Counted from the stretch's first letter, positions 24,559-34,672 are shown. The stretch is 64,000 nt of DNA from Myxococcales bacterium (GCA_020633335.1 JACKDU010000007.1:124001-188000), one strand, 5' to 3'. A program made the numbers and translations. The notes: generated by a model from the sequence alone, not told the origin.

Positions 24559-25632
24559 TCAAAAGCGGAGCGCGAGCCCCCCCGGCGCCGGCCCGAGGGC
24601 GACCTTGGCGTCGCGGCGGCGCTTCAGGGAGAGGCCGATCGCCAGGGTCGCGACCGCGATCCCTGCGCCGACGCCGACGACGATGTTGGTCGCCAGGCGG
24701 AGCTCGGCGAAGCGCCGCTCCGCGACGTGCGGGTAGCTCGCGCCGTCCGCACAGCCGCCGCCGTCGATGTTCGAGCAGAGCCCCTCCTCGAAGCGCCGCT
24801 TCTCTCGCATCGTCAGCCCGCCGAGGGTCGCCATCGAGAGCGCCGCGACCCCGCTGAGGGCGACGCCCGACCAGAAGACGATCCGCAGGCCAGGGCTCGG
24901 GGGACGGAGCGGCGGCTCGGTCGGCGGCTCGATCGGCGGCGGCGCGGTCTCGACCACCGTCGCCACCCGGGCGGGCGCCGGCAGCTCGATCACGGTGGTC
25001 TCGCCGCCGTGGACCTCGGCGCGGATCACCCGCGGCGTGTCGAGCCCCTCGCGCTGGATCTCGAGGACGATCGGCCCGGGGACGAGCTGACGCGGGAAGT
25101 CGCGGAGCTCGACCGCCTCGCCGTTGAGGGTGATCGCGCGGATCGTCTCGGGGCGCTCGACCCGGAGGGCGATCTCGCCGACCTGGAGGCGGAGCTCCCG
25201 GTAGTGCTCGAGCGCCTCCTGGTGGCGGTGGGCGTCGTCGTCCTCGAAGCTGAGGTACTCGCGGTAGGTGTCGAGCCCGGCCAGGAGATCGCCGGCGGCC
25301 GCGTGCGCTCGGGCGGCGGCGACCAGCGCCTCGAGGGAGGGCAAGGTGTCGAAGGAGCGGCGGAATTCGCGGGCCGCCGCCGCGTACTCGCCGTCGAGGT
25401 AGAGCTGGCGCGCATGCTGGAAGAGCTCGAGCGCCGCCTGCTTGCGGGCCTCGTCGTCCTGCTCGACCTCGTCCGCCGCCGCGTCATCGTCGCCCACGCT
25501 GGCCGGCGCGGCCTCGCTGAGCTTCGCCGACGCGGGCGCGGTCCGGGCGGCCGCCCTGGCGCTCGGCGGGACCCCGACCGCCAGGGTCGCGGCGAGCAGA
25601 AGAACGCTCCCGAGGCCCGCCTCCCGCCGCAT
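24559..25632 (-). CDS. TPR protein with signal peptide, PEGA-like domain and C-terminal membrane segments
   Basis: This encodes 357 residues from ATG 25632, overlapping the kinase stop in TGATG. A signal peptide (residues 1-28) precedes an acidic stretch, TPR-like helices at about 65-150 (LFQHARQLYLDGEYAAAARE, LVAAARAHAAAGDLLAGLDT), a PEGA-like strand-turn region (LRVERPETIRAITLNGEAV) at about 155-220, a Pro-rich linker, and two membrane helices (FWSGVALSGVAALSMATLGG; LRLATNIVVGVGAGIAVATL). This layout, next to a Ser/Thr kinase, is common in myxobacteria. It probably works in or near the same membrane system as the kinase, but no partner is proven. Confidence 0.8.
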   Translation of the reverse strand: MRREAGLGSVLLLAATLAVGVPPSARAAARTAPASAKLSEAAPASVGDDDAAADEVEQDDEARKQAALELFQHARQLYLDGEYAAAAREFRRSFDTLPSLEALVAAARAHAAAGDLLAGLDTYREYLSFEDDDAHRHQEALEHYRELRLQVGEIALRVERPETIRAITLNGEAVELRDFPRQLVPGPIVLEIQREGLDTPRVIRAEVHGGETTVIELPAPARVATVVETAPPPIEPPTEPPLRPPSPGLRIVFWSGVALSGVAALSMATLGGLTMREKRRFEEGLCSNIDGGGCADGASYPHVAERRFAELRLATNIVVGVGAGIAVATLAIGLSLKRRRDAKVALGPAPGGLALRF

Positions 25633-27485
25633 CAACCTCCGTCGGGGACCCGCTTCTTGAGGGGCTTCTCGAAGGTCGGCGCGGGCAAGGGGTCCTCGCT
25701 CTCGGCGGCCTTGCGCGGCTTCGCCGAGAGCCGGATCGGTCGGGCCTTGCCCCGCCGCGCCTCGGCCGTCGGATCGACGAGGGGTCGGAGGACGAAGCGG
25801 AGGTTCTCGCTCGCCAGCGGCAAGCGGCGCTCGGCGGCCGAGTGGTGACCCGCGAGCGAGACCTCGATCGCCAGCGAGAGCTCGTCGCCGCGGGGCAGGC
25901 GGACCTCGAGGGGCGTCACCTTGCCGGCGAGCTGCTCGTCGAGCGCCGCCTGGAGCTCGGCGGGCGCCCCGACGATCCGCACCTCGGCGCCGATCGGGTC
26001 GCTGTTGATCACCCAGCGGATCGTCGCGTCGGCCGGCGTCGGCGCGCCCTCGGAGTCGACCGGCGAGGCCTCGGCGTCGACCGGCTGGGCCGCCGCGAGG
26101 CTCGCGGTCGCGGGCTCGCGGACGGGCTCGACGGCCGCCGGACCGCGGATCAGACCGCTGGCGATCAGCGTCAGGATCGCGACCACGGCGCCCACCAGCG
26201 GCAGCGCGACCCAGAGCCCCCAGCCCCGCGGAGCCGGGGCGCCGAGGCCGGTGAAGGTCGCGGTGGTCGGCGTGTGCTCGCCGCTCCGCTCGACGCCCTC
26301 CGCGGGGCGCTCACCGGCGCCCGAGGACGCCGGCGGGACGACGCTGAGCGCCGGCGTCGACGGTCGGGTCGGGGTCTCCTCGCGGGGGAGCGCGAGCTCC
26401 GGGCGCGTCGGGCCGCCGTCCGCGTCCGCGTCGGGGACCAGGGCGATTCGCGGTCGGGATCCTCCGCGGGCGCTCGCCCGCCGGCGGTACTCGGCCTGAT
26501 CGCCGAAGTGCTCGCGCATGATCGCCGCCAGGCTGGTCCGCGGATCGCCGCCGTCGTCGATCTCGCGGAGGAGCTGGCGGAGATCGCCGAGCATCGCCTC
26601 GGCCGTCGGGTAGCGGTCGCCGGGCTCACGGGCGAGGGCGCGGTCGAGGATCGCCGCGAGCGACGCCGGCAGATCGGGGCGGACGCTGGCGAGGGGCGGC
26701 CGCTCGCAGGCGACGACCCGCGCGAGGGTCTCGACGTCGTTCTCGCCGGCGAAGAGGCGCTGGCCGGTGAGGAGCTCCCAGAGGATCACGCCGAGCGCGA
26801 AGAGGTCGCAGGTCGCCGTCAGCGGCCGCGACTGCGCCTGCTCGGGCGACATGTAGGGGAGCTTGCCGCGGAGCTGACCGGTGCGGGTGTCGGTCCGCCG
26901 GCCCTTCGCCTTCATGATCCCGAAGTCGACGATCTTCACCCAGCCGCTGAGATCGATGAGCAGGTTCTGGGGCGAGATGTCGCGGTGGATCAGGCCGAGG
27001 AGGTTGCCGTCGGCGTCGCGGAGCTCATGGGCCGCCCGCAGGCCCTCGCAGGCGTCGATCAGGATCTGCAGGACCACCGGCAGCGGCAGGCGGCCGTCGC
27101 TCGGTCGCAGCTTGCGGATCAGGGCGGAGAGGGTCTCGCCGTCGACCGCCTCCATGACCATGAAGTAGTCGCCCTGCTCGTGGCCGAGATCGAGGATCTC
27201 GACGACGTGCGGGTTGTGGATGCGGGCGGCGATCCGGGCCTCGTCGAGGAACATGTCGACGAGCTCGGGGTCGGCGGCGAGGTGCGGGTGGATGACCTTG
27301 ATCGCCACCAGCTTCTCGAAGCCGGCGCTGCCGGTCGCGCGGGCGAGGTAGACGGTCGCCATCCCGCCGTGGCCGAGGCGCTGGATGATCTCGTAGCGGC
27401 CGATTCGACGGCGAATAACCGCGACCCCGCCCGCGGGGGCTGACTCCGCCGCCGGGACGACCTTGGTCTCGGGCTCCGCTTCCAT
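25632..27485 (-). CDS. Transmembrane serine/threonine protein kinase (PknB-like)
   Basis: This encodes 617 residues from ATG 27485. The Hanks-type kinase domain spans about residues 31-315: glycine loop LGHGGMATVY at 37-46, catalytic lysine Lys63 (VAIKVIH), catalytic loop HRDISPQN with Asp169, DFG at 187-189, and SPEQAQSRPLT in the activation/substrate segment. A Pro/Thr-rich juxtamembrane linker leads to one transmembrane helix near 425-445 (WVALPLVGAVVAILTLIASG), then an extracytoplasmic PEGA-type region (IRWVINSDPIGAEVRIVGA). Residues needed for catalysis are intact. The TPR gene that follows is translationally coupled by TGATG overlap and is the obvious functional partner. Confidence 0.93.
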   Translation of the reverse strand: MEAEPETKVVPAAESAPAGGVAVIRRRIGRYEIIQRLGHGGMATVYLARATGSAGFEKLVAIKVIHPHLAADPELVDMFLDEARIAARIHNPHVVEILDLGHEQGDYFMVMEAVDGETLSALIRKLRPSDGRLPLPVVLQILIDACEGLRAAHELRDADGNLLGLIHRDISPQNLLIDLSGWVKIVDFGIMKAKGRRTDTRTGQLRGKLPYMSPEQAQSRPLTATCDLFALGVILWELLTGQRLFAGENDVETLARVVACERPPLASVRPDLPASLAAILDRALAREPGDRYPTAEAMLGDLRQLLREIDDGGDPRTSLAAIMREHFGDQAEYRRRASARGGSRPRIALVPDADADGGPTRPELALPREETPTRPSTPALSVVPPASSGAGERPAEGVERSGEHTPTTATFTGLGAPAPRGWGLWVALPLVGAVVAILTLIASGLIRGPAAVEPVREPATASLAAAQPVDAEASPVDSEGAPTPADATIRWVINSDPIGAEVRIVGAPAELQAALDEQLAGKVTPLEVRLPRGDELSLAIEVSLAGHHSAAERRLPLASENLRFVLRPLVDPTAEARRGKARPIRLSAKPRKAAESEDPLPAPTFEKPLKKRVPDGG

Positions 27486-28052
27486 CGTGTGACCAGCGAG
27501 GGCGCTACGTTGGTTTCAAGATACGCGAAGAGCCAGGGCATATCACCTCCGCCGCGCCCTCCGAGCGATGAAGGGCTGGGATGTTTCGGTGGGTATGGGT
27601 GGTCTTCCGCGATGCAGACGGGGGCGCTTCTTGCCGCTTGGTAGGTTTGTGACGCGAGGCGCCGGCGCCGATGTGGAGCCAAGCCGAGAGCCCGCTGGCC
27701 GCTGGCCGCTGCGCTCGATTTCGTGACATCCATTACGGGCTTGGGATCGCCTGAACGAATGATATGATTCGTCCCCCCCACCCCTGAACTAGGTACAACG
27801 CTCAGAAGAGATCTCGGAGATCTTCCCCGCGCACGAAGATTTTGTGGATCCACCATGAAACGCGCCGACAGATCCGTCGCCTTTCGAGCCGTCCGAGTTC
27901 GGGTTTTTCATGCTGATATCATGCACTTGGGCAGATTGGCGCGCGTCGCGCCAGCCATCCGCGCTTCGCGCACCCTCGATCGCGATGGAATGGCCCTTGC
28001 GTGCAGGGTTGGCATGACGTAGACGCAAGAGGAGCAAGCCGGAGAGAGGAAC
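27486..28052. other. 567-bp AT-richer intergenic region with several palindromes
   Basis: No convincing gene was seen. The stretch is clearly less G+C-rich than the surroundings. It contains the inverted repeat ACGAAT (27755-27760)/ATTCGT (27767-27772), a TGATATCA palindrome near 27910, AGATCTC/AGATCT repeats near 27810 and TGGATCCA near 27846. These may be operators or promoter elements for the kinase (leftward) and for the small protein at 28053 (rightward). Confidence 0.5.
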
Positions 28053-28283
28053 ATGGCGAAGCGACAGACCCGCAGGAGCATCTCGGTCAAGGGCATCACG
28101 TACCAGCGCCTGAAGGACTACTGCGAGGCGTCGGGTCTCAGCGTGAGCGGCTACCTCGAGGACATCATCGCCGAGAAGCTCGACGCCGCCGGGGTCCCCG
28201 TGCCGACCGTCGTCAAGGCGCGTCCCCAGCCCAAGCTCGGCGGCGATGTCGAGGAGATTGTCTCCCAGCACTTCACGTTCTAG
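28053..28283 (+). CDS. Small ribbon-helix-helix-type protein
   Basis: This encodes 76 residues from ATG 28053 with a strong purine-rich ribosome binding site (GGAGAGAGGAAC just upstream). The first 50 residues (RRSISVKGITYQRLKDYCEA then SGLSVSGYLEDIIAEKLDA) have the strand-helix-helix pattern of MetJ/Arc DNA-binding proteins: a short beta strand ISVKG, a helix YQRLKDYCEA, a Ser-rich turn and a second helix SGYLEDIIAEKL. The last 25 residues are Pro/Lys-rich and end in SQHFTF. RHH proteins act as dimers and often repress their own promoter. The 567-bp palindrome-rich region upstream is a plausible target, by inference. Confidence 0.7.
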   Translation: MAKRQTRRSISVKGITYQRLKDYCEASGLSVSGYLEDIIAEKLDAAGVPVPTVVKARPQPKLGGDVEEIVSQHFTF

Positions 28284-28446
28284 ACGCCTCCTCCGGGGCT
28301 CCCCGCGGGTCGGGGCCGAACGCTCGGCCTCGGCCCGTCGCGCGTGAGCCGCCGAACACCTGTGATCATCGTCTCTGCCGCGCTGACGCGCGCCCGCTAC
28401 CCGACCCGGCGGCCGCCGCTAGAGTTGGGGAGCCCCGGGAGAGACG

Positions 28447-30066
28447 ATGACCAAGAAGTACCTCCGCTCCGTCCGCCACCTCTTCTCCCGCCGCCGCGCG
28501 ATCCAGGCGATGGCGACGCTCGCGGCCGCCGGCTGCGCTGGTGACGACGGGAGCGGCTCGGCGAGCGAGGGCTCGACCTCCGGCGGCTCGACCTCCGGCG
28601 GCTCAAGCGACGGCGAGAGCACCAGCGAGGCCTCGACCTCGACCTCCGGCGGCAGCGGCGAGGGCTCGTCGTCGGGCACCGGGACCAGCACCGGGACCAG
28701 CGGCGGCGAGACGACGGGCGACACCTCGACCACCGGCGTCGCCCCCGACGAGTGCGCCGACGGCCTCGGGATGGACCCCGAGGAGCTCCTCTCGACGATC
28801 GACCACGTCATCGTCCTGATGATGGAGAACCGCTCCTTCGACCACTACTTCGGCGCCCGCAAGCTCCTCGAGGGCGAGGCCTCGAACGGCCTGAGCGGCG
28901 ACGAGAGCAACCCCAACTTCGACAACGAGCCGATCTCGGTCTTCAAGATGAACGAGTTCGAGCCCCAGGATCCGCCGCACGAGTGGGACGCCTGCCACTT
29001 CTCGTTCAACGGCGGCGAGAACAACGGCTTCGTCCTCGAGAACCAGAAGGCCAACCCCGGGGTCGAGGAGCAGGTGATGGGCTACCACGTCCGCGACCAG
29101 CTCCCGGCGCTCTACAACCTCGCCGACTCCTTCACCCTCTGCGACCAGTGGTACGCGTCGGTGATGGGGCCGACCTGGCCGAACCGCTACTACCTCAACT
29201 GCGCGACCTCGGCCGGCGAGAAGTCGAACTTCCCGCACCCGACGATCAAGACGATCTGGCACCTCCTGGTCGACGCCGACGTCTCCTCGCGGATCTACTT
29301 CACCGACGTCCCCTGGGTCGCCGGCGCCTTCCCGCTGGTGCCGACGGTGTGGAGCCGCTTCGCCGAGGGCTACGGCGGCTTCAACATCCTCACCCTGACC
29401 AACCCCTACAAGCTCGACAACTTCTTCGAGGACGCGGCCAACGGGGCGCTGCCGGCGGTCACCTTCCTCGACCCCGGCTTCACCTCGAACGACGATCACC
29501 CCGACCACAACATCCAGCTCGGGCAGGTGCTGATCGGCGCGATCTACAAGGCGCTCGCCGAGAGCCCGCTCTGGGAGAAGTGCCTCTTCATCATCACCTA
29601 CGACGAGCACGGCGGCTTCTACGATCACGTCCCGCCGCCGAAGACGATCGACGACGACCCCGAGTTCCAGCAGCTCGGCTTCCGGGTCCCGTCGCTGGTG
29701 ATCGGCCCGACGGTGCGCCGCGGCTGCGTCAACAGCACCGCCTTCGAGCACGTCTCGGTGCTCAAGACGATCGCCCTCCGCTTCGGGCTCCCCTGGCTCA
29801 ACGAGCGCCACGCGGAGGTCACCGACCTCTCGAGCTGCATCCACCCCGACTACGTCCACGACCCCCAGCCGCCGCCGATGATCGCCCCGCTCAAGGTCTC
29901 GATCTCGGCGCTCCTCAAGGGGGTCGGCGAGACCACCAGCCAGCAGGAGCTCTTCGACGCGGTCGGCGTGAAGTGCGACGCGGCCTTCATCGCCGAGCAG
30001 CGGGCGGCGACCCTCCGCCTCCTGCAGCGCGCGGAGTCCCTCGGAGCGGCGATCCTCCGGCCCTGA
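28447..30066 (+). CDS. Phosphoesterase family lipoprotein (phospholipase C / AcpA type)
   Basis: This encodes 539 residues from ATG 28447. The N-terminus has a twin-arginine-like signal, SRRRAIQAMATLAAAGC, with a lipobox at Cys30, then a 65-residue Ser/Gly/Thr/Glu linker. The catalytic domain starts with IDHVIVLMMENRSFDHYFG, the metal-binding ENRSFDH signature of the non-specific phospholipase C and acid phosphatase AcpA family. Later motifs include SVMGPTWPNRYY, FLDPGF, and ITYDEHGGFYDHVPPP, the second metal site. These enzymes hydrolyse phosphomonoesters or phospholipids outside the cytoplasm. The head-group specificity is not clear. It is followed by dnaX on the same strand after 100 bp. 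Confidence 0.9.
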   Translation: MTKKYLRSVRHLFSRRRAIQAMATLAAAGCAGDDGSGSASEGSTSGGSTSGGSSDGESTSEASTSTSGGSGEGSSSGTGTSTGTSGGETTGDTSTTGVAPDECADGLGMDPEELLSTIDHVIVLMMENRSFDHYFGARKLLEGEASNGLSGDESNPNFDNEPISVFKMNEFEPQDPPHEWDACHFSFNGGENNGFVLENQKANPGVEEQVMGYHVRDQLPALYNLADSFTLCDQWYASVMGPTWPNRYYLNCATSAGEKSNFPHPTIKTIWHLLVDADVSSRIYFTDVPWVAGAFPLVPTVWSRFAEGYGGFNILTLTNPYKLDNFFEDAANGALPAVTFLDPGFTSNDDHPDHNIQLGQVLIGAIYKALAESPLWEKCLFIITYDEHGGFYDHVPPPKTIDDDPEFQQLGFRVPSLVIGPTVRRGCVNSTAFEHVSVLKTIALRFGLPWLNERHAEVTDLSSCIHPDYVHDPQPPPMIAPLKVSISALLKGVGETTSQQELFDAVGVKCDAAFIAEQRAATLRLLQRAESLGAAILRP

Positions 30067-30166
30067 CGCCGGCCGCCGCGGGCCGCCGACGGCGGGGTGA
30101 TCGCCCGCCCTGGCGCCCGCGCCGACGCCTGCCTCGGCGCTCGTTGTGTGGTAGGTTCCCCCGGCC

Positions 30167-32299
30167 GTGGCCTACGTCGTCCTCGCCCGCAAGTACCGTC
30201 CGCAGCGCTTCGCGGATCTGATCGGCGAAGAGCACGTCACCCGCACCCTGGCGAACGCGATCGCCAACGACCGGGTCCACCACGCCTACCTCTTCTGCGG
30301 CGGCCGCGGCCTCGGCAAGACGACCACCGCCCGCCTCCTCGCCAAGTGCCTGGTCTGCGTCCACGGGCCGACCGCCGAGCCCTGCAACGAGTGCAGCGAG
30401 TGCGTCGCGGTCACGGAGGGCCGCTCGGTCGACGTGATCGAGATCGACGGCGCGAGCAACAACCGGGTCGACGACGTCCGCAACCTCCGCGACCAGGTCC
30501 GCTACCTCCCGCAGAGCGCTCGCCGGAAGATCTACATCATCGACGAGGTCCACATGCTCACCGGGTCGGCGTTCAACGCCCTCCTCAAGACCCTCGAGGA
30601 GCCGCCCGAGCACGTGACCTTCATCTTTGCGACCACCGAGGTCCACGAGCTGCCGGCGACGATCCTCTCGCGGGTCTCTCGCTTCGACTTCCGCCGCCTG
30701 CCGAGCGCCCGCCTGGTCGAGCACATGAAGTCGATCCTGGCGAACGAGGGGGTCGAGGTCGAGGAGGCCGGGCTCTACCTGGTCGCACGGGCAGGTGACG
30801 GATCGGTCCGCGACTCCCTCACGCTCCTCGACAAGGTGATCGCCTTCGCCAGCGACACCGCCAAGATCTCGGCCGAGGAGGTCCGGGTGGTCCTCGGGGT
30901 GCCGAGCCAGCTCGCGGTCGCCGACCTCGCGAGCGCCGTCCTCGCCCGCGACGCCGAGGCGACGCTGCAGCAGCTCGACGAGGTCGTCGCCTCGGGTCAG
31001 GACCTCCAGCAGCTCGCGCTCGCCTTCCTCCAGCACCTCCGCAACCTCGTGGTCATCAAGCTGACCGGCTCCCGCGAGGTGCTCATCGACGCCTCCGAGG
31101 CCGAGTACGACCACCTCCGCGGCGAGGCGGAGAAGGTCGAGGTCAGCGTCCTCTGCCAGCTCTTCGACCGCTTCGCGCGGGTCGTTGATTCCCTGGCCAA
31201 CACCCGGGTGCCGCGCCTCCTCCTCGAGATGGGGCTCCTGGACCTCGTCCACGCCGAGCCGCTCATCCCCCTCGGCGGCCTGATCGATCGGCTCGACGAG
31301 ATCTCCCGCGGTGCGCCGGGCCTGAGCGCCGTCCCGCGGGGATCGGCCCGGGAGATCTCCTCCGGTCGGCCAGCCGCTCCGCCATCCGCGCAGGGGTCCG
31401 GGTCCCCCCCCGCTCCGGGCAGGCGCGATCTCGCCCCAGCAGCGGCGCCCCCGCGCCAGGCTTCCCCGCCGCAGAGCGCCGCGCGGCCCGCCCCGGCGGC
31501 CGGACGGACCGCCGCAGAACGCGGCGCGACCCGCCGCCGCGCCCCTCCTCGGCCGGCGCGCGGCGGGCCCCCCGGCGGCGCCGGTGGGACCTCCGACTTC
31601 CTCAAGATCGTCCAGGCGAGCGGGATGCTCGAAGGCGGCTTCGGCGGCGGCGACGAGCTCGGCGAGCCCCCCGAGGAGCCCGAAAGGCGCTCGCCGCCGC
31701 GCTCCTCCCCCTCCCCCGGCTCCTCCGCCCCTCCGCCCCCCTCCGGCCGCGCGCCCTCCCCTTCCCCGCCCCCGCTCTGGCCGGACGAGCTCCAGGCCGC
31801 CGACGCCGCCGACGATCCCGCCTGCGCGACCGGAGCCTGCCCCGGAGCCCCGCGGCCGACCCCCGCAGAGGTGATCGATTGGGTCGCGCTCCCGCCCTTT
31901 GAGGCTTGGGAGCGGCTCCTCGGGCGGATCGGCGAGGAGGAGCCCGCCCTCCACGGGATCCTCGCGGACATGGGCCTCGAGAGCTTCGGCGGCGGCGAGA
32001 TCCGCGTGGTCTTCCCGGGCGACCGCCTCCGCTACCGCAAGGAGCAGCTCGAGCACCACAGCGGCGCCTTCGAGGAGCTCGCCCACCTCCACCTCGGGGC
32101 CCCCTTCCGGCTCCTCGCGGTCGAGGGCGATCCCGACCTCGAGACCCGGCCGAGCCTGACGCTGGTCCTCGAGCAGCGGCGCCAGGCGATCCAGCGGGCG
32201 GCCGATGAGGAGGCCCGCGCGCACCCGAGCATCCGCGCGCTCGTCGACGCCTTCGACGCCCAGATCGTCGCCGTTCGCCCGCTCGCGCGGCCCTCGTAG
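30167..32299 (+). CDS. dnaX: DNA polymerase III subunits gamma/tau
   Basis: DnaX is the clamp-loader ATPase and, as tau, couples polymerase cores and helicase. The 710-residue product starts at GTG 30167 (AYVVLARKYRPQRFADLIG). Walker A is GGRGLGKTT at 45-53; the zinc-binding cysteines are Cys64, Cys73, Cys76 and Cys79; Walker B/DExH is IYIIDEVHML near 126; sensor 1 is the SRVSRF block. The middle (about residues 390-560) is a long Pro/Ala/Ser/Arg-rich linker, and a folded C-terminal tau-like domain follows (EVIDWVALPPFEAWERLLGR). No slippery A-rich heptamer that would make a short gamma form was noticed. ybaB and recR follow closely, the usual arrangement. Confidence 0.96.
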   Translation: MAYVVLARKYRPQRFADLIGEEHVTRTLANAIANDRVHHAYLFCGGRGLGKTTTARLLAKCLVCVHGPTAEPCNECSECVAVTEGRSVDVIEIDGASNNRVDDVRNLRDQVRYLPQSARRKIYIIDEVHMLTGSAFNALLKTLEEPPEHVTFIFATTEVHELPATILSRVSRFDFRRLPSARLVEHMKSILANEGVEVEEAGLYLVARAGDGSVRDSLTLLDKVIAFASDTAKISAEEVRVVLGVPSQLAVADLASAVLARDAEATLQQLDEVVASGQDLQQLALAFLQHLRNLVVIKLTGSREVLIDASEAEYDHLRGEAEKVEVSVLCQLFDRFARVVDSLANTRVPRLLLEMGLLDLVHAEPLIPLGGLIDRLDEISRGAPGLSAVPRGSAREISSGRPAAPPSAQGSGSPPAPGRRDLAPAAAPPRQASPPQSAARPAPAAGRTAAERGATRRRAPPRPARGGPPGGAGGTSDFLKIVQASGMLEGGFGGGDELGEPPEEPERRSPPRSSPSPGSSAPPPPSGRAPSPSPPPLWPDELQAADAADDPACATGACPGAPRPTPAEVIDWVALPPFEAWERLLGRIGEEEPALHGILADMGLESFGGGEIRVVFPGDRLRYRKEQLEHHSGAFEELAHLHLGAPFRLLAVEGDPDLETRPSLTLVLEQRRQAIQRAADEEARAHPSIRALVDAFDAQIVAVRPLARPS

Positions 32300-32378
32300 G
32301 CGATGTGAGGGACGCCGGCGAGGCTTTTCGGCGGCGCCCGTGGTGCCCCGCGCCGCCCTCGGTTATCCTCGCTCGGCC

Positions 32379-32705
32379 ATGAGCGACTTTGATCTGGGCG
32401 CGATGATGCGCCAGGCGCAGCAGCTGCGCGACCAAATGGAGTACATGCAGAAGGCCCTCGAGTCCCAGACTGTCGAGGGCAGCGCCGCGGGCGGTCGGGT
32501 CAAGGTCACGGCCACCGGCGGCCAGCGGATCGTCAGCATCACCATCGATCCCGCGGTCCTCGAGGAGGATCGCGAGATGATCCAGGACCTGGTGACCGCG
32601 GCCGTCAATATCGCCCTCGATCGCTCGCGCGACCTCGCCAAGGAGCGGATGGGCACGCTGATCCCGCCGGGCCTGATGGGCCCAGGGGGCATCCCGGGCC
32701 TGTGA
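32379..32705 (+). CDS. YbaB/EbfC family nucleoid-associated protein
   Basis: This encodes 108 residues from ATG 32379. It has the family features: a helical N-terminus with MMRQAQQLRDQMEYMQKAL, a strand pair GRVKVTATGGQRIVSITIDP, and a C-terminal helical part (MIQDLVTAAVNIALDRSRDL) ending in a Gly/Pro/Met tail. YbaB dimers bind DNA without strict sequence preference. The stop overlaps the recR start (GTGA at 32702-32705), giving the classical dnaX-ybaB-recR order. Confidence 0.93.
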   Translation: MSDFDLGAMMRQAQQLRDQMEYMQKALESQTVEGSAAGGRVKVTATGGQRIVSITIDPAVLEEDREMIQDLVTAAVNIALDRSRDLAKERMGTLIPPGLMGPGGIPGL

Positions 32706-33310
32706 ATCGCGCAAGCGACGTCCGCAACCCGCTCCAGCGCCTCTCCGCGCTCCTCGCTCGCCTCCCCGGGATCGGCGAGAAGACGGCCATGCGCCTCGGC
32801 CTCTCGCTGGTCCGCGCCGACCCCGAGTACGTCCAGGCCCTCGCCGAGGCGATCGGGTCGATCCACGCGCAGCTCCGCTTCTGCTCGGTCTGCTGCGACC
32901 TCTGCGCAGACGAGGTCTGCGAGCGATGCCGAGACCCGAAGCGTGATCGCTCGACGATCTGCGTGATCTCGCAGCCCCAGGATCGGATGGCGATCGATCG
33001 CGCCGGGGTCTTCCACGGCCTCTACCACGTCCTCCACGGGGTCCTCGATCCGCTCAGCGGCATCGGCCCCGCCGAGCTGCGGATCGAGGAGCTCCTGCGG
33101 CGGATCGCCGCCGGTGAGGTCCACGAGGCGATCGTCGCCACCAGCCCCAACGTCGAGGGCGACGCCACCGCCCTCTACCTCGCCAAGCTCCTCCGCCCCC
33201 TCGGGGTCCGGGTCACCCGGATCGCCTCGGGCCTGGCCGTCGGCGGAGAGCTTGAGTATGCGGATATGAACACGCTGCAGCGCGCGCTCGCCGATCGGCG
33301 GGCGCTTTAG
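32702..33310 (+). CDS. recR: Recombination protein RecR
   Basis: RecR works with RecO (and RecF) to load RecA onto gapped single-stranded DNA. The 202-residue product from GTG 32702 has the helix-hairpin-helix LPGIGEKTAMRL at 21-32, the four-cysteine zinc finger at Cys61, Cys64, Cys73 and Cys76, and the Toprim domain opening with RSTICVISQPQDRMAIDR, then ATSPNVEGDATALYLAKLL, ending in RALADRRAL. GTG overlap with ybaB gives translational coupling. Confidence 0.96.
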   Translation: MNRASDVRNPLQRLSALLARLPGIGEKTAMRLGLSLVRADPEYVQALAEAIGSIHAQLRFCSVCCDLCADEVCERCRDPKRDRSTICVISQPQDRMAIDRAGVFHGLYHVLHGVLDPLSGIGPAELRIEELLRRIAAGEVHEAIVATSPNVEGDATALYLAKLLRPLGVRVTRIASGLAVGGELEYADMNTLQRALADRRAL

Positions 33311-33550
33311 GTCTTGAGCGGGGCCTGGCGATCGGGCACACATGACAAGCGGTGGCGGCCCAGCGCCGCCTCGCGCCGGCGTCTGGTGACCCGGAGCTTC
33401 GGCTCCGCGGCGCCGCCAATGGCCGGGTCTGCGCGCGGCCCCGCCGCTGCTCTTCCGTAGACTTGGCCCCATGAGTTTGTTACGTTTTTTCCCGCTCTCG
33501 GACACCCGTCCGAGCTCACCCGTCGCGCTTCAGGAGTCCCTCCCTTGAAC

Positions 33551-34036
33551 ATGCTGAATCCCCAGCTCGTGATGTATGACGAAGAGCTCAGGCAGATCCA
33601 GGCGATCACCGACAAGCTCCAGCAGGACTCACGCGCCCAGACGATTCTCCTTGTCGACAAGAACGGTCAGCTGATCGCGGCGTCCGGCAACTCGGCCGAG
33701 CTCGACACCACGTCGCTGAGCTCGCTGGTCGCCGGCAACGTGGCCGCGACCGGCGGCATCGCCTCGCTGATCAAGGAGGAGGAGTTCACCGGGCAGTTCC
33801 ACGAGGGCAAGGGCATCTCGGTGCACATGAGCCTCGTCGGACGCCGCGTGATCCTCGTCGTCCTCTTCGACAAGAACACCACGCACGGCCTCGTCCGCCT
33901 CCGGGTCAAGAAGGCGAACGAAGAGCTCACCAAGATCTTCGATGAGCTCGCCGCCAAGGCGGCCGCGGCTCCGTCCTTCGATCCCTTCGGAGGCGAGATC
34001 TCGGACGACGATATCGACAACCTCTTCAACGACTAG
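33551..34036 (+). CDS. mglB: MglB, Roadblock/LC7 GTPase-activating protein
   Basis: MglB is the Roadblock-domain GAP of MglA and sets the lagging-pole identity in motile myxobacteria. From ATG 33551 the protein has 161 residues and matches MglB closely in the blocks LVMYDEEL, LVDKNGQLIAASG, LDTTSLSSLVAGNVAATGG, FHEGKGISVHM, GLVRLRVKKANEELTKIFDEL, and the acidic end EISDDDIDNLFND. An in-frame TTG at 33545 is better spaced from AGGAG (33532-33536) and would add two residues. mglA begins 20 bp after its stop, the usual operon order. Confidence 0.95.
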   Translation: MLNPQLVMYDEELRQIQAITDKLQQDSRAQTILLVDKNGQLIAASGNSAELDTTSLSSLVAGNVAATGGIASLIKEEEFTGQFHEGKGISVHMSLVGRRVILVVLFDKNTTHGLVRLRVKKANEELTKIFDELAAKAAAAPSFDPFGGEISDDDIDNLFND

Positions 34037-34056
34037 CGAAGCGAGAGCTGCCGCCG

Positions 34057-34644
<588 letters not shown>

Positions 34645-34672
34645 GCCGATCCTGCGGCGCCCCCGAATTTCT

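Noticed and set aside
30067..30166. Possible SRP RNA gene just upstream of dnaX
   Set aside because: The GGAAGCAGC-type tetraloop domain is absent; the stretch is simply GC-rich.
31430..31860. Programmed frameshift in dnaX producing a separate gamma subunit
   Set aside because: No A-rich slippery heptamer was found; the Pro/Ala-rich linker is a normal feature of tau in high-GC genomes.
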